64,000 nucleotides of DNA from Turneriella sp942492915 (GTDB taxonomy: Bacteria > Spirochaetota > Leptospiria > Turneriellales > Turneriellaceae): NCBI GenBank assembly GCA_942492915.1, contig OW818662.1, positions 372,001 through 436,000 of the forward strand. Direction: 5' to 3'. A program made the position numbers and the translations under genes. Position 1 is the first letter of the stretch. The number at the start of each line of letters is the position of its first letter. Shown here piece after piece: positions 51,415-59,848 of this stretch. The notes under the pieces were generated by a model. The model saw only the letters and a list, made by a program, of their open reading frames with translations. It was not told the origin of the DNA and made no database searches.

Positions 51415-52068
51415 TCAGAACCACTGCGCCATGAAGGCGCCCGATTTCTTTATGTATTGCCGGTACAGCTCGGGCACTTCTGGCAAGACGGAGCGGCGAA
51501 TCGAGTCGGTTGAATCTATGAGCTTTGCATATTCACGCAAAAAGGAATTTTTCCCGAAAAGATCATCGGGAATTTGAGTTTGAATCCAGTTGAACCTCGT
51601 GAACAAAGGCGCGGTTGCCACATCGACGAGTTGCATGTCTTCGCCGGCAAACCACGGACCTTTGGCTTCTGCTGCAAATTTCTGCAGTCCGTCGCTGAGC
51701 GCTGCCATTTTCGCTTCGGAGTCTACCTGGGTCTTTGCGTGTGTCCACTGGTATTGCAGGCCGAGCAGGTGCGATGAGAACTCTATCCACGCACGTGCTT
51801 TTGCCTTTTGCAGCGGGTTGGTGGGGTGCAGTGACGGTGGATTCACCTCATCGAGGTATTCCATAATGATGGCTGATTCAAAGAGTACTTCATTGCCCAC
51901 CTGAAGCACCGGTACTTTACCCAGCGGCGATATTTTCAGAAACCATTCGGGTTTATTCATGAGATCGATGTATTCGATGTCGTAAGCGATATTCTTTTGA
52001 TTGAGTACGATGACAGATCGCTGCACAAAGGGGCAGAGGTTGAAACTGATGAGACGGTAGTTTGCCAT
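51415..52068 (-). CDS. glutathione S-transferase family protein
   Basis: About 217 residues from the ATG at 52068 (an upstream in-frame start would overlap the preceding gene). The N-terminal thioredoxin-like domain has the CPF motif (SFNLCPFVQRSVIVLNQK), cis-Pro in GKVPVLQVG and LFESAIIMEYLDE. The all-helical C-terminal domain has GPWFAGEDMQLVDVATAP. The CPF site suggests an omega-class-like or thiol-transfer activity rather than a Tyr/Ser conjugating enzyme. Its substrate is unknown. It follows the secreted protein gene by 5 bases. Confidence 0.9.
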   Translation of the reverse strand: MANYRLISFNLCPFVQRSVIVLNQKNIAYDIEYIDLMNKPEWFLKISPLGKVPVLQVGNEVLFESAIIMEYLDEVNPPSLHPTNPLQKAKARAWIEFSSHLLGLQYQWTHAKTQVDSEAKMAALSDGLQKFAAEAKGPWFAGEDMQLVDVATAPLFTRFNWIQTQIPDDLFGKNSFLREYAKLIDSTDSIRRSVLPEVPELYRQYIKKSGAFMAQWF

Positions 52069-52073
52069 AAGCG

Positions 52074-52766
52074 TCACTCGCAGGTACCCGCGTTCGTCGA
52101 CATAACGTTCGTGAGTTCGGGCGCAAACTGCACCGTATAGAAGAAAGGCGACGGTCCCGTGCAATTGTACGGTGTCTGGTCATGCTTCAGCGGGGAGTAC
52201 CAGGTGTCGGCATGTACCTGCAGCGCGTTGTTTTCGAAGACGAGCTTTTTGAGCGCGACGGAATTGGTCTTGCCGTCAGCTTTGCGCGCCGTCAGGTAAG
52301 TGCCACCCACGACCTCGCCGTCAGTCTTGCGCAACTTCAGAATCACCAGAACTTTCGCGCCGCCGCCGTTGCCGTAAAATTTCATCCATCCTGCCTGGGT
52401 GAAGCGCGTGAAGGCTTCTCTGTGGTTTGCACCGCCATCGGTAGAAAACGCGACGAACAGATGCTCTTTGTCGCCCGTCGCGGCGACTGCACGTGCGTCA
52501 ACGGGCGAGGTGTCGATATCACGCCGGCAGAATACCTGCCTGCCGTTCTGAAAAAATGCAACAATGGGGTTCTGGTCTTTTTTTGAAATTTGCAGCGTGC
52601 CAAGTTTCACGGTACCGTCTTTGAGCTTAGTCTCTTTTACGAGCTTCGCACCAGATTTGTCAAAATCACAATTACTCACCGCGCCAAGGTGCGAACCTGC
52701 CACGCCCGCAAAAAGTATAATACCAGCCATGCGGATAGAGAAGCGTAAGGGTGTTGTCGTTCGCAT
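52074..52766 (-). CDS. exported protein of unknown function
   Basis: About 230 residues from the ATG at 52766 (an earlier in-frame start exists at 52781). It has a signal peptide (IRMAGIILFAGVAGSHLGAVS), then a beta-rich domain with LFVAFSTDGGANHREAF, which resembles an Asp-box/BNR repeat, and a C-terminal region with paired Cys residues. No family is recognised. The GST gene follows 5 bases downstream, so they may be cotranscribed. Confidence 0.6.
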   Translation of the reverse strand: MRTTTPLRFSIRMAGIILFAGVAGSHLGAVSNCDFDKSGAKLVKETKLKDGTVKLGTLQISKKDQNPIVAFFQNGRQVFCRRDIDTSPVDARAVAATGDKEHLFVAFSTDGGANHREAFTRFTQAGWMKFYGNGGGAKVLVILKLRKTDGEVVGGTYLTARKADGKTNSVALKKLVFENNALQVHADTWYSPLKHDQTPYNCTGPSPFFYTVQFAPELTNVMSTNAGTCE

Positions 52767-52921
52767 GCGTACAGCCCACATGCAGTTAACGCCTGTAAAC
52801 CATATTTGCGGAACGCCTGCTGCTGACCGCCGGCATTAGCCGAGCGCTCACAAACGAGCAGCTCTACGCACCAAAGGCTCACTATCTTGACGCGCTATCG
52901 GGAAAGTCCGATCTTTCACAT

Positions 52922-53329
52922 ATGATTCCTCTCGAGTGGTCTGTTGAATACAGCACGGGCATTCCCAAAATTGATTCGCAGCATGCATACCTGTTCGAAC
53001 TCGCCAACCGGCTCTCGCGGGCTCTGGCGAGCGGGCGCAGCGACGACGTGCTCGCAGGTATCGTGCAAGAGCTCACCGAATATGTGAATACGCATTTTAC
53101 ATATGAAGAAAGCGTGATGGACAAGGCGAATTACGAATCGGCCGTTCAACACAAAGATATGCACCGCAAGATGAAAGAACAACTTGCCGAGTACGTTGTA
53201 CAGCTGCAAAACAAGACGCTCACAGCACAGATGCTGAGCAAGTTTCTTGAAGCCTGGCTCACGGGGCATATCATGCACGAAGATATGGCATACATTCCCG
53301 CCGTTGCCGCCAGCGGAATCGGGCAATAA
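52922..53329 (+). CDS. bacteriohemerythrin
   Basis: A 135-residue four-helix hemerythrin. The di-iron ligands are in WSVEYSTGIPKIDSQHAYL (His), HFTYEESVM (His, Glu), HKDMHRKM (His) and WLTGHIMHEDM (two His, Asp). Single-domain bacteriohemerythrins bind O2 reversibly and are linked to oxygen supply or storage in microaerobic and aerotactic bacteria. No clear ribosome-binding site stands before the ATG; TTGACG at 52887 could be a -35 element but the -10 is weak. The gene appears monocistronic. Confidence 0.93.
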   Translation: MIPLEWSVEYSTGIPKIDSQHAYLFELANRLSRALASGRSDDVLAGIVQELTEYVNTHFTYEESVMDKANYESAVQHKDMHRKMKEQLAEYVVQLQNKTLTAQMLSKFLEAWLTGHIMHEDMAYIPAVAASGIGQ

Positions 53330-53412
53330 GAGTTCGCTAGCTCGCGGCGCCTCGCAAAAGCTGCGAGTATATTGCTTGCGTAGCCACTCAGTTTCCCGGG
53401 CGTGACGCTACT

Positions 53413-54768
53413 GTGAATTTTCTTTCGCTGGCCTTTCTCGCGTTTTTCATCGCGACATTCTTGATTTACTGGAACCTGCCGCAGCGGATGCGCGTGGGTT
53501 TCTTGATTCTCGCATCGCTCTTTTACTACGGTTTTTACAGTCCGGCCTTTTTGGCGCATTTTCTGATCGTGATAGCGGTGAATTTTCTGGTAGCTCGCCG
53601 GCTTTCTGTGTCCCGATCAAAGTTTTTGGTCTCAGCCGCGGTCGCACTCAACGTCGGCCATCTCGCATTCTTCAAATACTTCAATTCGGCAGTGGCTTTG
53701 CTCGCACCGCAGGGTGTCGCTTCGCCCGAAATGCTCAAGGTCGTGATGCCGCTCGCGATCAGCTTTTACACATTCCAGTTTATTTCATTTCAGGTAGATA
53801 CTTACCGCGGACAGATAGATAAGCCTGAAGGTGCGCGGTTTCTTCTCTTTATGCTGTTTTTTCCACACCTGATTTCGGGCCCGATCTTGCGCTCGTCTGA
53901 TTTCTATCGCGCGGTAGGGCAACCCGTCGAATCGCGCGAAATGCAGACGCGCGGCCTCTACCTGATTTCGCTCGGGCTCGTGAAAAAACTCTTTATCGCT
54001 GATGTTCTGGGTTATCTGATCAATCCGGTTTATAAATCGCCGGCGGATTACGGGAGCGTCGATGCCTTGCTCGCCATTCTGGGCTATAGCGCGCAGATCT
54101 ACTGCGACTTCTCGGGTTTCATCGATCTCGCGCGTGGCATGGGCAAACTTTTCGGCTATGACATGCCCAATAACTTTCGCAGTCCCTATTTTTCGACCAG
54201 CTTTTCAGAACTCTGGACGCGCTGGCATATAACACTATCGGTATTCATTCGCGAATACATCTATTTTCCATTAGGCGGAAACCGTGTTTCGCAACCACGG
54301 CAGTATTTTAACCTCATGGTCGCGATGGTGCTCTCGGGCATCTGGCATGGTGAAACCGTAAATTTTCTTATATGGGGCGCACTGCACGGACTCTACCTGA
54401 CCGCTGAAAAGCTCCTCAAAGTTGGCAAAACCCCCGCGAATCGCGCCACCTGGCTCTTACGTAATCTTTGGGTGATTTTCGGCTGGAGCTTCGCCTTCGT
54501 GTTCTTTCGCGCTCCCGATCTGACAACGGCGCTCGCGGTCATAGGGCAGGTGTTCGCCGGCAAAACCGCCGCGTTGACTGTATGGCTGGTGCTGCTGCTG
54601 ATTGCCGCCACCTGGCTCGTGCAGTATCTCGAGCACCGGCGTGAGATGATGCTCACCGTATTGTTACCGCGGGCGGCGTACGTATTGCCGGCTCTTGTGG
54701 TTCTTCTCTATTTCATGATTTCCCGCATCCAGATACCGAGTGAGGCCTTTATCTATGTCCAGTTCTGA
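53413..54768 (+). CDS. MBOAT family O-acyltransferase (AlgI-like)
   Basis: A 451-residue protein with a GTG start. Ten or more membrane segments run from the N-terminus (FLSLAFLAFFIATFLIYW) to the C-terminus (YVLPALVVLLYFM). The MBOAT core is visible in YSAQIYCDFSGFIDLARGMGKLFG, FSELWTRWHITLSVFIREYIYFPLGG and the catalytic-His segment LSGIWHGETVNFLIWGALHG. Such proteins move acyl groups across the inner membrane, for example to a polysaccharide. The next gene, which overlaps by 14 bases, is the probable periplasmic partner that takes the acyl group. The acceptor is unknown. Confidence 0.9.
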   Translation: MNFLSLAFLAFFIATFLIYWNLPQRMRVGFLILASLFYYGFYSPAFLAHFLIVIAVNFLVARRLSVSRSKFLVSAAVALNVGHLAFFKYFNSAVALLAPQGVASPEMLKVVMPLAISFYTFQFISFQVDTYRGQIDKPEGARFLLFMLFFPHLISGPILRSSDFYRAVGQPVESREMQTRGLYLISLGLVKKLFIADVLGYLINPVYKSPADYGSVDALLAILGYSAQIYCDFSGFIDLARGMGKLFGYDMPNNFRSPYFSTSFSELWTRWHITLSVFIREYIYFPLGGNRVSQPRQYFNLMVAMVLSGIWHGETVNFLIWGALHGLYLTAEKLLKVGKTPANRATWLLRNLWVIFGWSFAFVFFRAPDLTTALAVIGQVFAGKTAALTVWLVLLLIAATWLVQYLEHRREMMLTVLLPRAAYVLPALVVLLYFMISRIQIPSEAFIYVQF

Positions 54769-55846
54769 TACACAGAAAAACAACATGCGGCGCTGGCTTT
54801 ATTATCCGCTGCTGCTGCTCGTGCTGCTTTTTGCCGCCGATAAGCTGCTGTTGCTGTCGGGGAAAGAAAAGTCTGGTTCTGTCGAAGGTGCGGGCATCGC
54901 GCTCACCGAAACAGCGCGTATTCGACTCGACAACGAAGCAAGTTTTGCCGCAAAAAAATCAGGCACGCGCACCGTGGTTGTGTTTGGCAGCTCGCGCTCA
55001 GAGCGATTTAACCTGTTGAAGCAAGAGGCGAGCATTTCAGAATACCTCGATAACAAAGCCCGCGCACAGATTCTCGAGACGCAGTTTCTCGTCTACGCAC
55101 AGGTCGGCGCGCAGATGGTGGCATACTATCACGCACTCGACCACTTGTTTCGGCAAAACTCTATTCCCGACGCGATTGTGCTCGAACTTGGGCCCGAGCT
55201 GCTCGAGCTTGAACACAAGAATAACCACGGCAAATCTGAGTTTATTTTTTCAGACGAATACGATTTCGAATATTACAGGCTGCTTGAGAAATTCGGCAAG
55301 AAATCGGTCGCCGAAGAGGCAAGGGCGCGGCTGCTTTTCGCGGGTTATGCACTGAAGCCGCGCCCAGAGCTGGTGTTGCACGACTACCGCGCGAGGCCGC
55401 AAAACGAACGACCTGAGTATTCGGTTCTCGAAAAATATTTTCGCACGTATAAAGACTATCTTGACTCAGATCTGACGGGCAAGTTGCGCGATGAGCGCAT
55501 CGGGCAATTCTTGTCGATGTACGAAGGTAATTACAAAATTTTTGCTGTCGACCCCCTGATGCATGAGTCACTCAGGCGCATCTTACAGCTGGCGCGTACA
55601 AAAAATGTGCCGGTGCTGCTCTACAAACCGTTCGTGCATGAAGAACTTAGGCGCGTGCTCGACAAAACGCCGTACGCACCGGCAATTGAAAAGTATGCGA
55701 AAGAATTTCCCGGCAACGGCGTTCGGTTTCATTATGCGAGCCAAGACGATTACAAGTGCAAGTTTTGGTCAGATGCCAGCCACTATTCAACGCGCTGCAC
55801 ACCCGAAATCATGTACCATCTGCTTTCATTGCTAAAATTCTATTAG
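54755..55846 (+). CDS. DUF1574-like SGNH-type partner of the MBOAT protein
   Basis: About 363 residues from the ATG at 54755. It has a membrane anchor (about 12-32) and then a periplasmic domain. VVVFGSSRSERFNL looks like the nucleophile Ser block of an SGNH/DltD/AlgX-like hydrolase, and FWSDASHYSTRCTPEIMY supplies a DxxH acid/base pair. DUF1574 proteins next to MBOAT genes are known from Leptospira; I assign this by layout and motif, not by search. It probably completes O-acyl transfer outside the inner membrane. It overlaps the MBOAT gene by 14 bases. Confidence 0.75.
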   Translation: MSSSDTQKNNMRRWLYYPLLLLVLLFAADKLLLLSGKEKSGSVEGAGIALTETARIRLDNEASFAAKKSGTRTVVVFGSSRSERFNLLKQEASISEYLDNKARAQILETQFLVYAQVGAQMVAYYHALDHLFRQNSIPDAIVLELGPELLELEHKNNHGKSEFIFSDEYDFEYYRLLEKFGKKSVAEEARARLLFAGYALKPRPELVLHDYRARPQNERPEYSVLEKYFRTYKDYLDSDLTGKLRDERIGQFLSMYEGNYKIFAVDPLMHESLRRILQLARTKNVPVLLYKPFVHEELRRVLDKTPYAPAIEKYAKEFPGNGVRFHYASQDDYKCKFWSDASHYSTRCTPEIMYHLLSLLKFY

Positions 55847-55919
55847 CAAATTTATGAAAACGCCGAAATCAAGAGCGCAATTAACCTGATTCGCGCGCAT
55901 TCACCCGCGCGGCTCAGAA

Positions 55920-56258
55920 TTACGCGCCCGCCGATTGCACATACGCTGTGAGCCACGCCCAGTAGTCGGCGTCCATGGCAACGCTGCCATTGCCGCCGAG
56001 GGTGGTGATTTCGGGAACAGTATAAGGATGTTCTTTTTTGATCAGCGCAATGGCCGCCTCGCAGGCCACTGAAGCAGTTTTAATGAATAACTTGCACTCC
56101 GTATCGCGCACGATCTTACCCTCCCAGAAATATACTGAACGCATTTCGGGAAGAATATTCACGCACGCGGCGAGTTTTGTGTTAATGAGTGCATCCGCAA
56201 GGCGCTCGGCCGATGCAAGATCGGGCAGCGCCGTGAGAATGATGACGGGAAAACTCAG
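55920..56258 (-). CDS. cutA: CutA-like divalent ion tolerance protein with apparent CTG start
   Basis: About 112 residues from a CTG at 56258. The CutA pattern is complete: VIILTALPDLASAERLADAL, TKLAACVNILPEM, YFWEGKIVRD, CKLFIKT, HPYTVPEIT and DYWAWLTAYV, giving a trimeric ferredoxin-like fold. A GTG at 56162 would cut off the first third, including the first strand and helix. No ATG, GTG or TTG lies in frame between 56258 and 56162. The CTG overlaps the upstream stop (CTGA), which suggests translational coupling. The function is often called copper tolerance but is not settled. Confidence 0.8.
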   Translation of the reverse strand: MSFPVIILTALPDLASAERLADALINTKLAACVNILPEMRSVYFWEGKIVRDTECKLFIKTASVACEAAIALIKKEHPYTVPEITTLGGNGSVAMDADYWAWLTAYVQSAGA

Positions 56259-56638
56259 TTCGCGCCGGCTTTTGGTTTCGTCATGATCTTTTCTTCGCGT
56301 GGTACCGCGTAGTAATATTCGGGATCATTCGAAAACGTCAGAAAACCGACATATTCTTCGTATTTGAAATAGTATGTCAGTTTGTCTTTTTCAGACTGCT
56401 CATAGTTAGAGGCAGAGATTTTAACTTTTTCAGGGTTTGCATAACCGTAATAGCGCACGAGCAGGCGGCGAAGCGAGCGCTGCATATTCGACTCGAGAAA
56501 CTGCTTGCGCGACTCAGGAGTATCTTTACCTTTTTCGATTTCATCTTTCGTCTTGAAATATTCATCGCGAATCGGGCCGGCTGAGAGTGACGCAGCGCCA
56601 GCGCACACAAGTGCTATGATCAGTATTCTCTTCTTCAT
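56255..56638 (-). CDS. small exported protein of unknown function
   Basis: A 127-residue protein with a signal peptide (KRILIIALVCAGAASLSAG) followed by a compact charged domain with repeated Tyr (RYYGYANPEKVK, LTYYFKYEEYVGFLTF, DPEYYYAVPREEK). I recognise no family. Upstream is AAGGAG about 3-8 bases before the ATG. Its stop overlaps the CTG used as the cutA start, so the two are cotranscribed. Confidence 0.7.
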   Translation of the reverse strand: MKKRILIIALVCAGAASLSAGPIRDEYFKTKDEIEKGKDTPESRKQFLESNMQRSLRRLLVRYYGYANPEKVKISASNYEQSEKDKLTYYFKYEEYVGFLTFSNDPEYYYAVPREEKIMTKPKAGAN

Positions 56639-56658
56639 TGAAACTCCTTTGTCAGCGG

Positions 56659-57306
56659 TTAAGCCCTGGGGTGCGTGGTATCAGCCCGCTTTTCGCCCAG
56701 GCGATTTTCTTCACCCGCGATGATACGCCTGATATTACTCTTATGCTTGTAAATCACAAAAATACAGGCAACGCACACGAAGACAAAAAGCTCCAGGTCT
56801 GCGGGCAGAGTATGGTTGATGAAGAAAAGCCCCGGCAGCAGCGTCGCCGCGACGATCGAACCGAGTGAAATATAACGGGAGGCCGCCACAACGAGAATGA
56901 AAATGGGTAATGCAATGGCGACGGCAAATGGCAGCAGGGCGGTCATGACTCCCAGGCCCGTGGCGACACCTTTGCCGCCACGAAATTTCAGCCAGACGGG
57001 AAAGACGTGGCCCAACAGCGCGGCAAAGGCGCCTGCCAGTGCGTAACGCTGCACCTGCGGGTCATGGACCAGAATAACGTGAAGAATCAGTAGCAGAGGT
57101 ACAAGGCCCTTGATCGCGTCAAAAATTAATATCGCCACCCCCCAGCCTTTGCCGAGAAGCCGCATCGCGTTCGATGCGCCGACATTGCCCGAGCCCACGG
57201 TGCGTATGTCGATACCTTTAACCGCGTAGCCGGCGATGTAGGCCGTTGGTATAGAGCCACAGAGATAGGTGCCGAGCAAAACTAACGCAAGGGTTGCAAG
57301 TTCCAC
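56659..57306 (-). CDS. plsY: glycerol-3-phosphate acyltransferase PlsY
   Basis: A 215-residue membrane protein with about five segments. Family motifs are SGNVGASNAMRLLGKGWG and FRGGKGVATGLGV, the sites that bind glycerol-3-phosphate and acyl phosphate. It makes lysophosphatidate from acyl phosphate, the first acyl step of phospholipid synthesis, and may compete with GlpD for the same substrate. It is 21 bases upstream of the small exported protein gene on the same strand. Confidence 0.95.
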   Translation of the reverse strand: MELATLALVLLGTYLCGSIPTAYIAGYAVKGIDIRTVGSGNVGASNAMRLLGKGWGVAILIFDAIKGLVPLLLILHVILVHDPQVQRYALAGAFAALLGHVFPVWLKFRGGKGVATGLGVMTALLPFAVAIALPIFILVVAASRYISLGSIVAATLLPGLFFINHTLPADLELFVFVCVACIFVIYKHKSNIRRIIAGEENRLGEKRADTTHPRA

Positions 57307-57354
57307 AGTGGCGAGTGGCGATCAGCCCGGCGGCGTCAAGATATTTGGGCTGTG

Positions 57355-58446
57355 TTAGTTCGTTGCAGAGAAAAGGTCGCCCTGGTCTGTTTTGACGACA
57401 AGCTGGCCACGCTGCGTTATGAGTTGCAGTTCGCCCGGTGATTCTTGCAGTTGCCAGTAGTGCACCGCTTCGCCGGTCTCGGCTCGCAGCAAAGTTATCA
57501 GGTTGCCCTGAGCCATGGCGATATAGTCGTCAGCGGAAGCCAGCGAATTGACACGATCAAAGGTGCTCATCCACCTGAGGTTACCGACTTTGTCGAACGC
57601 CCAGAGTTTACTCGATGAACCGTCGGCAGTCGGTGCGATCACACGATTGCTCGTCAGCAGAGGACTGTTGGTCGCTTCGCCGTGCGTATCGCCCCGCCAC
57701 GCGAGATCACCGGTCATGGCATTGAGAGCGAGAATGCGAGTTTTATCGGCAATAGCGTAGATGTGTTCGCCGCGCCCGTCGCTTACAGGTTCAAGCGCCG
57801 TAATCTGCGAATCAGTATGCACCATGTAGTCGATGTGTCCGTCGGCAATGTTGAGCCCGTAGATACGCCCGTCGGCGCATGCGACCGTCAGTATCCAGTT
57901 CTTAATCTGCAGCGGAGATACGTCGATGCGATCGCTCACGTTCTGCATCCACACAACTTGCCCGGTATTCGCATTGATGAGGTAGACTGCCCCGATGGTA
58001 GTCGCCACTCCGACGAGCACACCGCTGCGGTCGGCAAATGCGAGCGGCGCTGAAGTAGATGAGATTTCAGGCAACATTTGCTGCCAGAGCACGCGGCGCG
58101 ACCAGGTGTCGATGGCACTCAGGCGATTGTTTAGGTCGAGAGTCAGATGAAATTCACGGCCGTACGCGGGCGTGATCTGGTTTTCCCAGATGGTTTCTGC
58201 GGCGTCAGGGCTGACCCTTTCAATAGCAGGATTTATACCTTTCGGGTTGCTGCCTACCACAATGAGGCCCATGCCCCCGCTCAAGAAGAGGCAACCGACT
58301 ATTGCGGGCAATAAGGCCACTGACGGTACCAGGCTGCGCTTTCGCTTCGCGTAGACCCTTGAGGCTACGGCCACTGAATCTGGCACCTGGCGCGAATTCA
58401 TCGCCGCAACGCTGTTCTTCGCCAATACTGCAAGCAGCCCTTCCAT
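57355..58446 (-). CDS. membrane-anchored PQQ-like beta-propeller protein (BamB-like)
   Basis: A 363-residue protein with a cytoplasmic N-terminus of about 40 basic residues, one membrane helix (about 43-65, VALLPAIVGCLFLSGGMGLIVV) and a propeller built of PQQ-like repeats: RLSAIDTWSRRVLW, AVYLINANTGQVVW, RIYGLNIADGHIDY, RILALNAMTGDLAW, KLWAFDKVGNLRW, ITLLRAETGEAVHY. BamB has this propeller in outer-membrane protein assembly but is a lipoprotein; this one has no lipobox and is inner-membrane anchored. The role is uncertain. It is divergent from the pair at 58682. Confidence 0.75.
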   Translation of the reverse strand: MEGLLAVLAKNSVAAMNSRQVPDSVAVASRVYAKRKRSLVPSVALLPAIVGCLFLSGGMGLIVVGSNPKGINPAIERVSPDAAETIWENQITPAYGREFHLTLDLNNRLSAIDTWSRRVLWQQMLPEISSTSAPLAFADRSGVLVGVATTIGAVYLINANTGQVVWMQNVSDRIDVSPLQIKNWILTVACADGRIYGLNIADGHIDYMVHTDSQITALEPVSDGRGEHIYAIADKTRILALNAMTGDLAWRGDTHGEATNSPLLTSNRVIAPTADGSSSKLWAFDKVGNLRWMSTFDRVNSLASADDYIAMAQGNLITLLRAETGEAVHYWQLQESPGELQLITQRGQLVVKTDQGDLFSATN

Positions 58447-58594
58447 ACGTAAGCTTACCTGGTGGAGCGGCAGTGTCCGGAAAAAAGTTCGCTTTTACCG
58501 ATCTATGCGTGACCGGCTGAAAGCCACCCAAAAATCCGAGGCTGTTTTACCTTGACGCACAAAATCTGTGATCTGCCTTGGGTCAAGGGCTCAG

Positions 58595-58614
58595 CAAAAC
58601 TGTTATCAGTTTTG
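58595..58614 (+). other. short perfect hairpin in the 235-base gap before 58682
   Basis: CAAAACTG, a 4-base loop (TTAT), CAGTTTTG. It lies 68 bases before the lipoprotein start at 58682, in the divergent region after the BamB-like gene. It may be an operator or leader element. The rest of the gap shows no gene. Confidence 0.3.
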
Positions 58615-58681
58615 GGAACCCCGGGGCCTTTTGCAGGGTCTTGGGGTGTAGTACTAAAAACCACACACAGGAGTTTTGACG

Positions 58682-59026
58682 ATGAAACATACCAAGATTT
58701 TATTTACTGCGCTGGCAGTTGCCATTTTGGCCGCCAGCGGTTGCGGCAGCGCAAAAGTGGCAGACGATCCACGGGACATAATCTACCCTTCAAGCGTAGA
58801 AAAAGCAGATGCTGACGCAGCGGTCGCCGATGCACAGGCTGCATACACCGCCCTGGGCGAAGATGGCAGCGCTGAAACCGGCAAGGCCAAAGAGTTTCTG
58901 GACAAAGCGAAAGAATTCGAAATCGAAAAAGAGCACGAAGCGGCCTGGGCCGCAGCAATCAAGGCAAAGTCTTATTGTGCACTTTCTAAAGTGTTGCAAC
59001 AGTCACGCGCGGCGGGCCTGAAATGA
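58682..59026 (+). CDS. small helical lipoprotein, DUF4398-like
   Basis: A 114-residue lipoprotein: lipobox ILAASGC (Cys21), then a mostly helical, Ala/Lys/Glu-rich domain (VEKADADAAVADAQAAYT, AKEFLDKAKEFEIEKEHEAAW) that reads like a coiled hairpin of the DUF4398 kind. AGGAG lies 8 bases before the ATG. It is followed after 23 bases by an exported protein with a similar helical N-terminus, so the two probably act together at the outer membrane. The function is unknown. Confidence 0.75.
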   Translation: MKHTKILFTALAVAILAASGCGSAKVADDPRDIIYPSSVEKADADAAVADAQAAYTALGEDGSAETGKAKEFLDKAKEFEIEKEHEAAWAAAIKAKSYCALSKVLQQSRAAGLK

Positions 59027-59049
59027 CGCACCTTATTAAGGAGAAAAAC

Positions 59050-59763
59050 ATGAAAAACTGGATTAAAGCAATAATTTTAATGACGGCTATCTCCCCCGTA
59101 TTCGGCGGAATGATTAAAGAAGCACAGGCGCAGCGTGAAGTTGACGACGCGAAGCAGGCGCTGGCAGCGATGGAAGCGCGTAAAGAACTCGCGACCTTTC
59201 TACCCGAGCAAGACGCCTACCGCGCGCGTATCTTTTTCACGAAGGCGCAAAACTTTCTCAACGACAGCGAATACGATAAGGCAAGCTTCTACGGCGTGCT
59301 TTCGACAAACTTCGCTAAAATGAGTGTTGCCCGCGGGTTGCTGGCAAAAGCAGAGCGTGACAAACTCGAGGCAATGGCATCAGGTCGGGCGCTTGAAACA
59401 GTTGTGCCGACACTGAAGGGCGCAGGCCTCAAACGTAAAGGTGCGAGCCCGGTATTTGCAGGCACCTACGATCTGAAGGCACTCTACAATGTGAAGCGCG
59501 CTCCGAAAGTAGACGATGTTCCGGCCCTCAGCGACGACATGCAGGCAAAAGTGGGAGACATCTCGACAATTCTGGTAACGCAGAAAGATGTCAAAATTCA
59601 ACTTATTGCGAAAAGCAAGAACGATGAGCTCGCATCAAAATACGGCGCTAGCATTAAAGACGCGCTGATCGTCAAAGGCGTTGAAGCGGCGCGTATCGAT
59701 GTGGTGACTAAAAAGGGCAAAGACTCGGTTGAACTGACCCTCGATGGTGTGAACGCCAAATAA
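59050..59763 (+). CDS. exported protein with DUF4398-like helices and OmpA-like C-terminus
   Basis: A 237-residue protein whose ATG at 59050 follows AAGGAG by 6 bases. It has a signal peptide (about 1-26, ending EAQAQ), then a helical DUF4398-like region (about 28-105; REVDDAKQALAAMEARKEL, ARIFFTKAQNFLNDSEYDKA), and a C-terminal alpha/beta part (about 170-237; VKIQLIAKSKNDELASKYG, IKDALIVKGVEAARID) resembling OmpA-like domains but without the usual Asp/Arg pair. It probably links outer membrane and cell wall. A strong terminator follows. Confidence 0.7.
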   Translation: MKNWIKAIILMTAISPVFGGMIKEAQAQREVDDAKQALAAMEARKELATFLPEQDAYRARIFFTKAQNFLNDSEYDKASFYGVLSTNFAKMSVARGLLAKAERDKLEAMASGRALETVVPTLKGAGLKRKGASPVFAGTYDLKALYNVKRAPKVDDVPALSDDMQAKVGDISTILVTQKDVKIQLIAKSKNDELASKYGASIKDALIVKGVEAARIDVVTKKGKDSVELTLDGVNAK

Positions 59764-59801
59764 ACCTGGTGATAGCCTTCACCTTAACCGGTGAACCATC
59801 G

Positions 59802-59834
59802 AAGCACGCACCGTCAGGTGCGTGCTTTTTTTTT
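59802..59834 (+). terminator. classical intrinsic terminator
   Basis: An 11-bp perfect stem (59802-59812 with 59817-59827), 4-base loop, then a run of about nine T. It ends the pair of genes 58682-59763. On the other strand the A-rich arm gives no terminator for recD, whose stop is at 59849. Confidence 0.92.
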
Positions 59835-59848
59835 GCCCTGGTGCCGCG

